Below are positions 54,296 through 62,529 of a stretch of DNA of 64,000 bases, piece after piece. Numbering within the stretch: the stretch's first letter is position 1; each line of letters begins with the position of its first letter. The stretch is from an uncultured Nitrospira sp. (GTDB lineage: Bacteria > Nitrospirota > Nitrospiria > Nitrospirales > Nitrospiraceae): assembly GCA_902500995.1 (NCBI GenBank), contig CABVSR010000003.1:1-64000 (forward strand), read 5' to 3'. The notes beneath the pieces are model-generated. The model searched no databases. It saw nothing but the letters and a program-made list of their open reading frames with translations, and was not told where the DNA came from. The translations under genes were made by a program, and so were the position numbers.

Positions 54296-55267
54296 GTGGA
54301 CGATATCGTCACAGACAATTTGAGCAAATCCTACGCATCTGGCTGGCCCGGACGCCCTCCATTCGTGGCGCTGGATGGTCTATCTCTCACGGTGGGACGG
54401 GGAGAAATTTTCGGATTTCTCGGTCCGAACGGGGCGGGAAAAACCACCACATTAAAAATTCTGATGGGACTGGTGCGTGCGACGAGTGGAACGGCTCAGT
54501 TGCTGGGACAACCGGCAGGAGATGTCGCGACGCGCCGCCGGATCGGCTTCCTGCCGGAATCGCCCTACTTTTACGACTATCTCACGGCCGAAGAGTTCCT
54601 TGGCTTCTATGGGCGCCTGGCCGGATTGAATCATGCGGCTCTCGCTCTGCGGGTCACGGAGCTTCTGGAACTCGTGGGGCTTGTGGAGGCGCGCACCAGA
54701 CAGCTGCGAAAGTTTTCCAAAGGCATGCTGCAACGTATCGGGTTGGCGCAAGCGCTCATTCACGATCCGGAGTTGATCGTCCTCGATGAGCCCATGACCG
54801 GTCTTGACCCGATCGGACGCAAACAGGTCCGCGATCTGATTTTGAGCTTGCGCGATTGCGGGAAGACGGTATTTTTCAGCACGCACATTCTGCATGACGT
54901 CGAGATGATCTGCGACCGTGTCGGAATTGTGATGAAGGGTCGTCTGGTCGCCAGCGGCCGTGTCGATGAGTTGGTTCGTCAGGATCATACCCAGTCCGTC
55001 GAGGTGGTGTGCCAGCAACTGAAGGTCGAAGGAAATGCATTCATTCACTCACTGGCCAGCCGCGTGCTGCAACAGGGGCAGCAATGTCTGATCGTGTTGC
55101 CGACTCCCGATGCCGTGGACGCACTGGTGGGAGAAATTCGTCGCCAGGGGGGACGGCTGCTTTCCGTCACGCCGCACAAAGCGTCATTGGAGGATCTGTT
55201 TTTTCAGGAGGCTACGCAAGAAGCCACGCGCGTTTTGCCGCAGATGACGAGTGGGAGGGCGTCCTGA
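54296..55267 (+). CDS. ABC-2 exporter ATP-binding protein
   Basis: A 323-residue ATPase with Walker A G43-P-N-G-A-G-K49-T-T, signature L-R-K-F-S-K-G-M-L-Q-R and Walker B L-I-V-L-D-E-P-M-T-G-L-D-P. The H-loop is F-F-S-T-H. The C-terminal domain (about residues 225-323) is the type seen in ABC-2 drug, polysaccharide or gliding exporters. The start is GTG at 54296, behind GGAGGAG. The permease gene begins two bases after its stop, so the two form one transporter. The cargo is unknown. Confidence 0.94.
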   Translation: MDDIVTDNLSKSYASGWPGRPPFVALDGLSLTVGRGEIFGFLGPNGAGKTTTLKILMGLVRATSGTAQLLGQPAGDVATRRRIGFLPESPYFYDYLTAEEFLGFYGRLAGLNHAALALRVTELLELVGLVEARTRQLRKFSKGMLQRIGLAQALIHDPELIVLDEPMTGLDPIGRKQVRDLILSLRDCGKTVFFSTHILHDVEMICDRVGIVMKGRLVASGRVDELVRQDHTQSVEVVCQQLKVEGNAFIHSLASRVLQQGQQCLIVLPTPDAVDALVGEIRRQGGRLLSVTPHKASLEDLFFQEATQEATRVLPQMTSGRAS

Positions 55268-55268
55268 T

Positions 55269-56033
55269 ATGGGTGCGATCGGGGTCATTGCAGTCAATGC
55301 ATTCCGTGAAAGCTTACGGGATAAGATCCTCTACAACCTCGTGTTGTTCGCGGGATTGCTCATCGGATTGTCGGTACTACTGGCGGACCTTTCCATCACC
55401 GAGCACCACAAGGTGATAGCCGACATGGGCTTGGCGGCCATCAACGTGATCGGCGTCATCATTGCCATTTTTGTGGGGATCAGTCTGGTGAATAAGGAAA
55501 TCGAACGGCGGACGATTTACACGATCATGGCCAGGCCCATCAGCCGGACCTTTTTCATCATGGGCAAATACCTTGGTTTGGCGCTGACGCTGTTTGTGAA
55601 CATGGCCATCATGTGGGCCGTATTCCTCCTCACCCTCTGGCTCTATCATGTGCCGATTCACCCGTCGCTGTTTCAGGCGGCCGCCCTGATCTTCGTGGAA
55701 ATTCTCGTGGTGACCGCCGTGGCACTCTTTTTCTCGACGTTCACGTCGACCACGCTGAGTGCCATCTTTACCCTGGGCCTCTATGTCATCGGCCATCTCA
55801 CCGCGGATTTGCGGTCGATGGTGGCCAATCACGAAAGCGGGCCGATCAAGTCGCTCGTTGACCTACTGTATTATGTCTGTCCCAACCTCGACATGTTGAA
55901 CATCAAGGGCCAGGCCGCGGTGGGCATTGCCGCGGCGCCGGAGTTTGTGCTGATGGCGTCGCTCTACGGGCTGGTGTACGCCGGCTTCCTGCTGACTGGA
56001 GCCTGTCTCGTGTTCCAGCAACGGGATTTTTGA
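55269..56033 (+). CDS. ABC-2 exporter permease
   Basis: A 254-residue membrane protein with about six hydrophobic spans, typical of ABC-2 permeases (V-N-A-F-R-E-S-L-R-D-K-I at the N-terminus; a G-I-S-L-V-N-K-E-I-E-R-R-T-I-Y-T-I-M-A-R-P-I-S-R loop). I chose the ATG at 55269 over GTG at 55251, because GGGAGG is positioned for the later codon. It pairs with the ATPase immediately upstream. Substrate unknown; the context suggests a glycan or lipid-linked precursor. Confidence 0.92.
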   Translation: MGAIGVIAVNAFRESLRDKILYNLVLFAGLLIGLSVLLADLSITEHHKVIADMGLAAINVIGVIIAIFVGISLVNKEIERRTIYTIMARPISRTFFIMGKYLGLALTLFVNMAIMWAVFLLTLWLYHVPIHPSLFQAAALIFVEILVVTAVALFFSTFTSTTLSAIFTLGLYVIGHLTADLRSMVANHESGPIKSLVDLLYYVCPNLDMLNIKGQAAVGIAAAPEFVLMASLYGLVYAGFLLTGACLVFQQRDF

Positions 56034-56158
56034 TCCGTGGTCGTGCTGTATCGATGGGTTGAGGGGGCGTACGAACCTCACCATCATCGGGCGTCCTTCA
56101 CTCATACCCGCTCCGGCCGCGTGGTCTGACAGCGGGGCTCTCAGCCAAAGGCTATGAA

Positions 56159-56983
56159 ATGCTGTTGCGGGAACACGGCCTCTCTCCCCTCATGGTCTTC
56201 ACTAGTATGTCCTCGCATTGGGATTTGATCCGGCAATTGACCAAACGCGAAATCGCAAGCCGATATCGTGGTTCATTATTAGGGATGCTGTGGTCGCTGG
56301 CTCATCCGATAATGATGGTGATGGTCTATACATTTGTTTTTCATGTTGTGTTCAAGGCTTCTTGGCATCCGGGAGGAGAGAGCAGCTTAGAATTTGTGCT
56401 CACGCTTTTTACGGGATTGATCGTGTGCGGGGTGTTTAACGAATGCGTCAATCGTGCACCAACCCTTATGTTGAATCACGCGAGCTTTGTCAAAAAAGTT
56501 GTGTTCCCACTGGAGATTCTCCCCTGGGTGTCGTTAGGTGCGGCGTTGTTCCAGATGGGGGTGAGCTTGGCCGTGCTTATGCTATTCCACCTGCTGACTC
56601 ACATTTCTCTGAACTGGACGGCTGTTCTCTTGCCGTGCGTAGTTGTTCCTTTGGCCTTATATGCGCTGGGACTATCTTGGTTCTTGGCTTCAGTCGGTGT
56701 GTTTGTGAGAGACGTAGGGCCGGCGATTACTGTGGTGACCAATCTTCTGCTGTTTCTAGCCCCTGTGTTCTATCCGTTGTCCTCGCTTCCCGAATCCTAT
56801 CAACCGCTCCTGTATCTAAATCCGCTTACGTTCGTCGTTGAGCAATCACGGAATGTATTGATCATGGGCAAGATGCTCCCCTGGCCAGGGGTGGTCGTGT
56901 ACTTCCTTTGTAGTTTGATCGTGGCGTGGTTGGGGTTAGCATGGTTTCAACGCACCCGAACGGGGTTTGCCGATGTCCTCTGA
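56159..56983 (+). CDS. wzm: Polysaccharide ABC transporter permease (Wzm-type)
   Basis: The 274-residue product has six membrane helices and the Wzm/KpsM pattern: L-T-K-R-E-I-A-S-R-Y-R-G-S-L-L-G-M-L-W-S-L near the N-terminus and L-P-E-S-Y-Q-P-L-L-Y-L-N-P-L-T-F-V-V-E in the last third. It would export undecaprenyl-linked polysaccharide, such as O-antigen, across the inner membrane. The ATP-binding partner overlaps its stop codon by 11 bases. This gene opens a new transcription unit of lower GC content than the preceding genes. Confidence 0.92.
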   Translation: MLLREHGLSPLMVFTSMSSHWDLIRQLTKREIASRYRGSLLGMLWSLAHPIMMVMVYTFVFHVVFKASWHPGGESSLEFVLTLFTGLIVCGVFNECVNRAPTLMLNHASFVKKVVFPLEILPWVSLGAALFQMGVSLAVLMLFHLLTHISLNWTAVLLPCVVVPLALYALGLSWFLASVGVFVRDVGPAITVVTNLLLFLAPVFYPLSSLPESYQPLLYLNPLTFVVEQSRNVLIMGKMLPWPGVVVYFLCSLIVAWLGLAWFQRTRTGFADVL

Positions 56984-58397
56984 TGTCGCGATCAAGGTAG
57001 ACAATCTCAGTAAATGCTATCACCTGTATGATCGCCCCATTGACCGCGTGAAGCAGTCTGTCGTGCCGCGATTGCGTGGAATGTTCGGACTTTCGTCAGT
57101 GCCATATTTTCGAGAGTTCTGGGCACTCAATCGGTGTTCGTTTGAGATTAAGAAGGGCGAGACCGTCGGAATAATAGGAGTCAACGGCTCAGGTAAGTCA
57201 ACCTTACTTCAGCTGCTCTGCGGAATCCTTGCACCAACTAACGGAGACATTGAATTGCAAGGACGCGTCGCAGCCCTTCTTGAACTCGGCGCAGGGTTTC
57301 ATCCTGAGTTTACGGGGAAAGAGAACGTCTATATGAATGCCTCGATTCTTGGTCTTTCAAAAGCGGAAATCGATGCCAAGTATGATGAGATTGTCGCTTT
57401 TGCTGAAATTGGCGACTTTATCGATCAGCCTATCAAAACCTACTCCAGCGGGATGTTTGTACGCTTGGCATTTGCAGTCATTGCGCATGTTGACGCAGAA
57501 ATCCTCGTTGTTGACGAAGCATTGGCTGTTGGGGATGTGTTTTTTACGCAGAAATGTATGCGGTTTTTGCATACTTTTAAGACTCGGGGTACGATCGTGC
57601 TTGTGACGCACGATTCCGGTACGGTGGTGAGTCTGTGTGATCGCGCTATTTGGTTAGACCACGGTGAGGTCCGGTCGATAGGTTCGGCAAAGCATGTCTG
57701 CGAAGAATACCTTGCCACGCGCTATGGCGTCTCACCTTCTGTCATTGCCAATCAAGTGCAAAGAACACCTCTCCCAAGTTCCGAGCAGCACAGATTGTCA
57801 CGGCACGATGCGCGCATCGATTTTATCAATCATTCGAATCAAAGAAATGACATCGAAATTTTTGAGTTTTCCTCAGAAGCGCATAGCTTCGGCCACGGAG
57901 GCGCCACGATCACCAATGCAGCATTGACTGATTTGCAAGGCCGTCCTCTCGCCTGGGTCGTTGGGGGAGAGATGGTGCGCATAGAGATAGAGGCGTTGAT
58001 CGCAGTGGCGTGCGGGAGCATTATCTTCGGTTTTCAATTTAAGAATAAGCTAGGACAAATTCTATTTGCGCAGAATTCCTATACGACCTACTGTTTGACC
58101 CCCGTATCAGCGGACCCCGATGAGACTGTCAAAGGTGTCTTTGAGTTCCGGTTGCCGATATTGCCATGTGGTTCCTATACGGTGGATGTGGCGATTGCAG
58201 ACGGAGCTTCCCTTGAAAGTGTTACTCAGTTGCAGTGGTTGCACGATGCGTTCAGTCTGGAATCCCATGCGTCAAGCGTGGTGGTTGGCATGATTGGTTT
58301 GATGTTTGACTCCATTAAGGTCACTAGGACAATGGCGTCGCCTCGAAGTCAGCGGCAGTTTAATTCGAGTGGTTTTCCTGGCAATAACTATCAGTAG
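56973..58397 (+). CDS. wzt: Polysaccharide ABC transporter ATP-binding protein with glycan-recognition domain (Wzt-type)
   Basis: The 474-residue protein joins an ATPase domain to a C-terminal beta-sandwich. Walker A is G-V-N-G-S-G-K75-S-T, the signature is Y-S-S-G-M-F-V-R-L-A-F, and Walker B is I-L-V-V-D-E-A-L-A-V-G-D. The sandwich (about residues 300-440) includes F-G-F-Q-F-K-N-K-L-G-Q-I-L-F and S-Y-T-V-D-V-A-I-A-D-G. In Wzt of E. coli O8/O9a such a domain recognises the capped non-reducing end of the glycan before export. The start at 56973 lies inside the Wzm gene, an 11-base overlap. Confidence 0.93.
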   Translation: MSSDVAIKVDNLSKCYHLYDRPIDRVKQSVVPRLRGMFGLSSVPYFREFWALNRCSFEIKKGETVGIIGVNGSGKSTLLQLLCGILAPTNGDIELQGRVAALLELGAGFHPEFTGKENVYMNASILGLSKAEIDAKYDEIVAFAEIGDFIDQPIKTYSSGMFVRLAFAVIAHVDAEILVVDEALAVGDVFFTQKCMRFLHTFKTRGTIVLVTHDSGTVVSLCDRAIWLDHGEVRSIGSAKHVCEEYLATRYGVSPSVIANQVQRTPLPSSEQHRLSRHDARIDFINHSNQRNDIEIFEFSSEAHSFGHGGATITNAALTDLQGRPLAWVVGGEMVRIEIEALIAVACGSIIFGFQFKNKLGQILFAQNSYTTYCLTPVSADPDETVKGVFEFRLPILPCGSYTVDVAIADGASLESVTQLQWLHDAFSLESHASSVVVGMIGLMFDSIKVTRTMASPRSQRQFNSSGFPGNNYQ

Positions 58398-58563
58398 TTC
58401 TGTGTAAACGACGCGACAGGGCATGGCTGGAAAACGAATGTGCCCATACGGACAATCTTAGACATTGGCGTCTTTGGGCGTGGAAGTGCTCGTCGCGTCG
58501 CGTCATTATCCCCCAGTGGCCGTGGAAACTCATTCTCAGCAAGCATCAGCAAGCGTTGAAAGC

Positions 58564-59682
58564 ATGGACACGCGTTCTATAGGCTCCCAGAGCAAGTTGC
58601 AACGCGTGAGGAATGACTATCTAGATCTTATGCAAGCTTGCTTGACTGGCAGTATTGTTCGGGACTTTTCTCAGGCTCCTTTTGGCTCGAACGTGTTTGA
58701 TTCCCGTTGCCGAGAACACGGCCTGGATTGGCCTTCGAGAGCACACACGATGATTGGCACAAAGCGGCTCGCCAATCTTCGAGCATTGACTGAATCTGTG
58801 ATTGCCGACAACGTGCCTGGTGATCTTATTGAGACAGGGGTGTGGCGTGGTGGTGCGTGTATCCTGATGCGTGCCGTGTTGTTTGCTTACAACGTGTCTG
58901 ATCGATCAGTGTGGGTTGTTGATTCGTTTGAAGGGCTGCCGGTACCTAGTGAACTACGTTACCCCGCTGATGCTGGTTCCGATTTTCATACATACGAGCA
59001 ACTGGCAGTATCCCTGGATGAAGTTCAGGAAAACTTCCGTGCCTATGGCTTATTGGACGAGCAGGTGACATTTCTCAAGGGCTGGTTCAAGAATACCTTG
59101 CCGAACGCGTCGATAGGTCAATTGGCGCTGATGCGACTGGATGGCGACATGTACGAATCAACAATGGATGCGCTGACCAATTTATACCCCAAGCTCTCAC
59201 CTCAAGGGTACGCAATCATCGATGACTATCATGCGGTTCCTGCATGTAAAGCTGCTGTTAGTGACTATTGTGTCCAGGCCGGGATAAGTCCGGAAATCAT
59301 CGAAATCGACGGCGTTGGTGTGTATTGGAGAAAGTCCGCTGGGCCGAGCCGCCACGTGGAGGTCGTTCGGCAGAATGACGCGGTGGCATCCCAAGAAATG
59401 CAGATCGCCCACCTCAATCAGGCTCTGGCAGAATTAAGCGGCAATGTAATCATTCGCCTTAATCAGTCTTTGGCCGACCGGGATGACTCGATCAGTGCCT
59501 TCAGCAGGCAGATCGCGAGCCTCAACCAGGTTTTGGCAGAGAGGGATGAGCGGATTTCCGCCCTCCTGTCGTCTACCAGCTGGAAAATAACCAAACCACT
59601 TCGTGCGGTTGGTTCGCTCCTAAAAAGACGCCAAGTGTCTAGTCGTATAACACTCAAAGAAAATGTAGAAGGGAAGAAATGA
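58564..59682 (+). CDS. TylF/MycF-type methyltransferase with C-terminal coiled coil
   Basis: The 372-residue product has a TylF-like SAM-dependent O-methyltransferase domain. Residues I89-E-T-G-V-W-R-G-G-A form the SAM motif, and R-L-D-G-D-M-Y-E-S-T and A-I-I-D-D-Y-H supply the metal and catalytic-site residues. From about 275 to 340 it has a helical stretch with L-N-Q-x-L-A at 284, 299 and 320, consistent with a coiled coil. S-S-T-S-W-K-I-T-K-P-L-R follows, a motif often seen near the ends of glycosyltransferases. It may cap a polysaccharide. The start is uncertain (58564 or an upstream frame to 58465). It overlaps the next gene as ATGA. Confidence 0.8.
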   Translation: MDTRSIGSQSKLQRVRNDYLDLMQACLTGSIVRDFSQAPFGSNVFDSRCREHGLDWPSRAHTMIGTKRLANLRALTESVIADNVPGDLIETGVWRGGACILMRAVLFAYNVSDRSVWVVDSFEGLPVPSELRYPADAGSDFHTYEQLAVSLDEVQENFRAYGLLDEQVTFLKGWFKNTLPNASIGQLALMRLDGDMYESTMDALTNLYPKLSPQGYAIIDDYHAVPACKAAVSDYCVQAGISPEIIEIDGVGVYWRKSAGPSRHVEVVRQNDAVASQEMQIAHLNQALAELSGNVIIRLNQSLADRDDSISAFSRQIASLNQVLAERDERISALLSSTSWKITKPLRAVGSLLKRRQVSSRITLKENVEGKK

Positions 59683-60455
59683 CCGCACCCGCTTTAACTT
59701 GGGAAAATGATTCCAATCTAAAAATCAATGATGTCGAGTTCTATGTCGCCTATACCTCTGAGGAGTTGCATGGAATAAACTCCACAGTAGACCGGTTTCT
59801 TCTTGGTAAGAGCCGCTCCATGATTGAAAAAGTGGTTGCCATGCTCGGGGGGCATACAATCGGTAATGTGTTTGAAATGGGGATATTCAAAGGCGGAAGC
59901 GTAGTCCTGTACGACCAACTCTTTCAACCGAACAAAATTGTGGCTGTCGAGTTCATGCCTAAACCCGTTCAGGCGCTTGCCCAATACATCGCTAAGCACG
60001 GAAACCCAGATCGGATCAAACCATACTATGGTGTGAATCAAGCAGATCGCCGGACGATGCAGAAGATTCTGTTCTCCGAGTTTCCCAATAGAGATATCGA
60101 TATCATCGTCGATGATGCATCACATTTGTACGAAGAGACGCGCGAGGCATTCAATATTGCTTTCCCGTTCCTGAAGCCTGGTGGTCATTACGTCATTGAA
60201 GATTGGGCTTGGGCGCATTGGTCTGGCGATCTGTGGCAGAAAGATAATCCTCATTTCGGGGGAAAGCGCGCACTAAGCAACTTGCTGATCGAGTTGTTCA
60301 TGCTGGCTGCCAGCCGATGCGATTTGATCGAAGAGATTTTTGTGAATCACAATTTTATTATCGTGAAGCGAGGGGTGACTGCGCTACCGCAAAGTGATTT
60401 TGATCTCGGCCGGCACTATTTGCTCCGCGGGAAGCATTTTGGCGCCTGGTTATGA
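59679..60455 (+). CDS. SAM-dependent methyltransferase (cephalosporin-hydroxylase/sugar methylase-like)
   Basis: A 258-residue protein with a SAM-binding Rossmann fold. The segments are I-G-N-V-F-E-M-G-I-F-K-G-G-S, a post-strand acidic residue in I-V-A-V-E-F-M, D-I-I-V-D-D-A-S-H-L-Y-E and F-L-K-P-G-G-H-Y-V-I-E-D. The V-D-D-A-S-H and E-D-W motifs recall methyltransferases in macrolide and LPS sugar pathways. The acceptor is unknown; context suggests a sugar hydroxyl of the exported glycan. It starts inside the previous gene's stop (ATGA). Confidence 0.82.
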   Translation: MTAPALTWENDSNLKINDVEFYVAYTSEELHGINSTVDRFLLGKSRSMIEKVVAMLGGHTIGNVFEMGIFKGGSVVLYDQLFQPNKIVAVEFMPKPVQALAQYIAKHGNPDRIKPYYGVNQADRRTMQKILFSEFPNRDIDIIVDDASHLYEETREAFNIAFPFLKPGGHYVIEDWAWAHWSGDLWQKDNPHFGGKRALSNLLIELFMLAASRCDLIEEIFVNHNFIIVKRGVTALPQSDFDLGRHYLLRGKHFGAWL

Positions 60456-60482
60456 CGCTATTTGATTTGAAGCCGAATAAAT

Positions 60483-61670
60483 ATGCGTGCATTTAGTTCG
60501 ACGCTTGTCCAGCAAGAACGGTTCTTGCCCGGCATCCATGGTCTCAGGGGAATCGCAGCATTGGCTGTGGTCCTTTTCCACCTCGTTCATGTCGGCGGTA
60601 TCAAGACTCCAATTTTTTTAGAGTGCATCGGGCGAGACTTTGGTTTTGGCGTTCATCTGTTTTTTATTCTGAGCGCGTTTTCTCTGATGCACTCAACAGG
60701 GCCGCGAATTTACATGCCCGGCTGGCTATCTCAGTATTTCATTAAGCGATTCTTCCGAATCGCGCCGCTCTTCTATTTCATGCTTGCATTGTGGCTGGCT
60801 GTCGGCCTCATCAAGGGAACCGGGGCAAAGGATCCCATCGGCATTTTCCTCAATCTAACCTTCACGTTTGGCTTTATCCCCCAGTCTGGCATTGTGTGGG
60901 GCGGCTGGTCGGTTGGCGTGGAGATGATCTTTTACGCGGTGTTTCCTGTGGCGCTCCTGCTTATTCGATCCCACAAGTCCGCACTGGTATTGCTGGTCCT
61001 CAGCATTCTTGCAACCACCGCCTTGCGTGCTGCGTTGCACGATCAGTATATGGCTCTGGATCCCGCTGCGCAATTTGATTGGAGTTATTTCTCCTTTCCA
61101 TCGAATATGTGCTTTTTTGTAATGGGCATCTATGTTTATCAGCTAGGGAAATTGTCAAAGGCGTATCCCCAGCTGCCTAGGGTTTGGGCTCCATTAGCCG
61201 CGACTGTGATTCTCGGGGCCTTGCTTGGGTCTGATCTGGGGCCGCGACTCTACAATTCGGCCAGATGGGATATTGTGCTTTGGGGGGGCGGGCTGAGCGC
61301 GCTCTGCGCTTGGCAAGGCTGGCAACCGAGCGGGGCCATCTCCAGCCGTCCGTTTCAGTATTTTGGGGAGCGCAGCTATAGTATTTATCTGGTACACCCA
61401 GTCGTGCTTCACGTTGTGAAGGGGCAGGTACTCAAACTTTATGAATGGTGTGCCCCCGCTATCGGGGCGTATTCTTTTTTCGTTTGCGCTGGCGTTGCGG
61501 TGAGTGCTGTGTTGGTGTGCGCAGAGGCTACCTTCCGATTAATTGAAGTTCCGGGAATACGTCTGGGCCGAAAAATGCTTGCAATGAAAAGATTTCAGGC
61601 AGTCAAGACAGCGTTGAGTTTGGAGGCAAATGAGTACCACGTCCCGGCACAAGTACGAATTCGCGGTTGA
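60483..61670 (+). CDS. Acyltransferase family 3 membrane protein (OafA-like)
   Basis: The 395-residue product has about ten membrane helices and the family-3 signature. R-F-L-P-G-I-H-G-L-R-G-I-A-A-L-A-V-V-L-F-H is near the N-terminus with catalytic His in F-H. F-F-I-L-S-A-F-S-L is in the second helix, and R-F-F-R-I-A-P-L-F-Y in the next loop. These proteins acetylate or otherwise acylate surface sugars from the periplasmic or lipid side. The gene overlaps the next by 41 bases. Some members act on Nod factors or macrolides, but the LPS-gene context favours O-antigen modification. Confidence 0.9.
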   Translation: MRAFSSTLVQQERFLPGIHGLRGIAALAVVLFHLVHVGGIKTPIFLECIGRDFGFGVHLFFILSAFSLMHSTGPRIYMPGWLSQYFIKRFFRIAPLFYFMLALWLAVGLIKGTGAKDPIGIFLNLTFTFGFIPQSGIVWGGWSVGVEMIFYAVFPVALLLIRSHKSALVLLVLSILATTALRAALHDQYMALDPAAQFDWSYFSFPSNMCFFVMGIYVYQLGKLSKAYPQLPRVWAPLAATVILGALLGSDLGPRLYNSARWDIVLWGGGLSALCAWQGWQPSGAISSRPFQYFGERSYSIYLVHPVVLHVVKGQVLKLYEWCAPAIGAYSFFVCAGVAVSAVLVCAEATFRLIEVPGIRLGRKMLAMKRFQAVKTALSLEANEYHVPAQVRIRG

Positions 61671-62475
61671 TCCGTGCGGACAGACTGCGCCAGCACATGT
61701 CGCACGTCTGGTTGGTTCGTCCAAGCGGGTCTTAGAGGTCGGGTGCGGACCGGGTTCGATTACAAAACTGTTGGCACAGCACGGGCAGTGCCGAGTGACT
61801 GGACTCGACTGGGATCAAGAGGCAATCGAGAAGGTTGCGCCCTACTGTGAGACTGTCATGCGGGCCGATCTGAATTCTGCTGAGTGGCCGCGGCTGCTCG
61901 ATGGTACGGAGCGATTTGATGTTGTTGTGGCGGGCGACGTGCTCGAACATCTCTATGATCCATGGGCCGTTCTGGCGCAGATGGCGGGGTTTATTAATTC
62001 TAACGGGTATCTCGTGATTTCACTGCCGCACATGGGGCATGCGGCCGTTGTGTCGTGCCTGATCAATGGTGACATTGAATATCGCGAATGGGGCCTGCTT
62101 GATCGCACCCATATCCGCTTCTTCTGTCTTAAGAATATCGAAAACTTGTTTGCCCAGGCTGCTCTCAAGATCGTTGAGGCCAGATACGTTGTAAAGTCGC
62201 CCGAAGAGACAGAATTGTCTGCAAGCTGGTACAGGCTTCCTGCGGGAGTAAAAGAAGTATTGAGGCGATGTGCCCATGCAGATGTCTACCAGGTGGTCAT
62301 CAAGGCTGTTCCCCTCAGCTACTCTGGCGATGCGGTCTCTTTAGTGCCTCCGGAATACCGTCGTAGGTCAGCTGCTTTGGCGGCAGTGTGGAGAAGGCGT
62401 GTTGCTAATCGTTTGAGTGAGCAGGCTAGGCAGCGGATCCGCCTCATATGCAGTCTTCTCGGCATCCGCCTTTGA
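61630..62475 (+). CDS. Class I SAM-dependent methyltransferase
   Basis: A 281-residue protein whose SAM motif I is V-L-E36-V-G-C-G-P-G-S-I. D-V-V-V-A-G-D-V-L-E-H-L-Y-D-P follows as motif II, and N-G-Y-L-V-I-S-L-P-H as motif III. These are typical of the Methyltransf_11/23 group. The C-terminal 60 residues are basic. The start at 61630 lies 41 bases inside the acyltransferase gene, behind GGAGG, and indicates coupling. The methyl acceptor is not evident. Confidence 0.87.
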   Translation: MSTTSRHKYEFAVDPCGQTAPAHVARLVGSSKRVLEVGCGPGSITKLLAQHGQCRVTGLDWDQEAIEKVAPYCETVMRADLNSAEWPRLLDGTERFDVVVAGDVLEHLYDPWAVLAQMAGFINSNGYLVISLPHMGHAAVVSCLINGDIEYREWGLLDRTHIRFFCLKNIENLFAQAALKIVEARYVVKSPEETELSASWYRLPAGVKEVLRRCAHADVYQVVIKAVPLSYSGDAVSLVPPEYRRRSAALAAVWRRRVANRLSEQARQRIRLICSLLGIRL

Positions 62476-62529
62476 CTCTGGTGGGTGCGTCACTTTCGCG
62501 CCCTAACCAGTATCAAATTGGAGCAAAGC

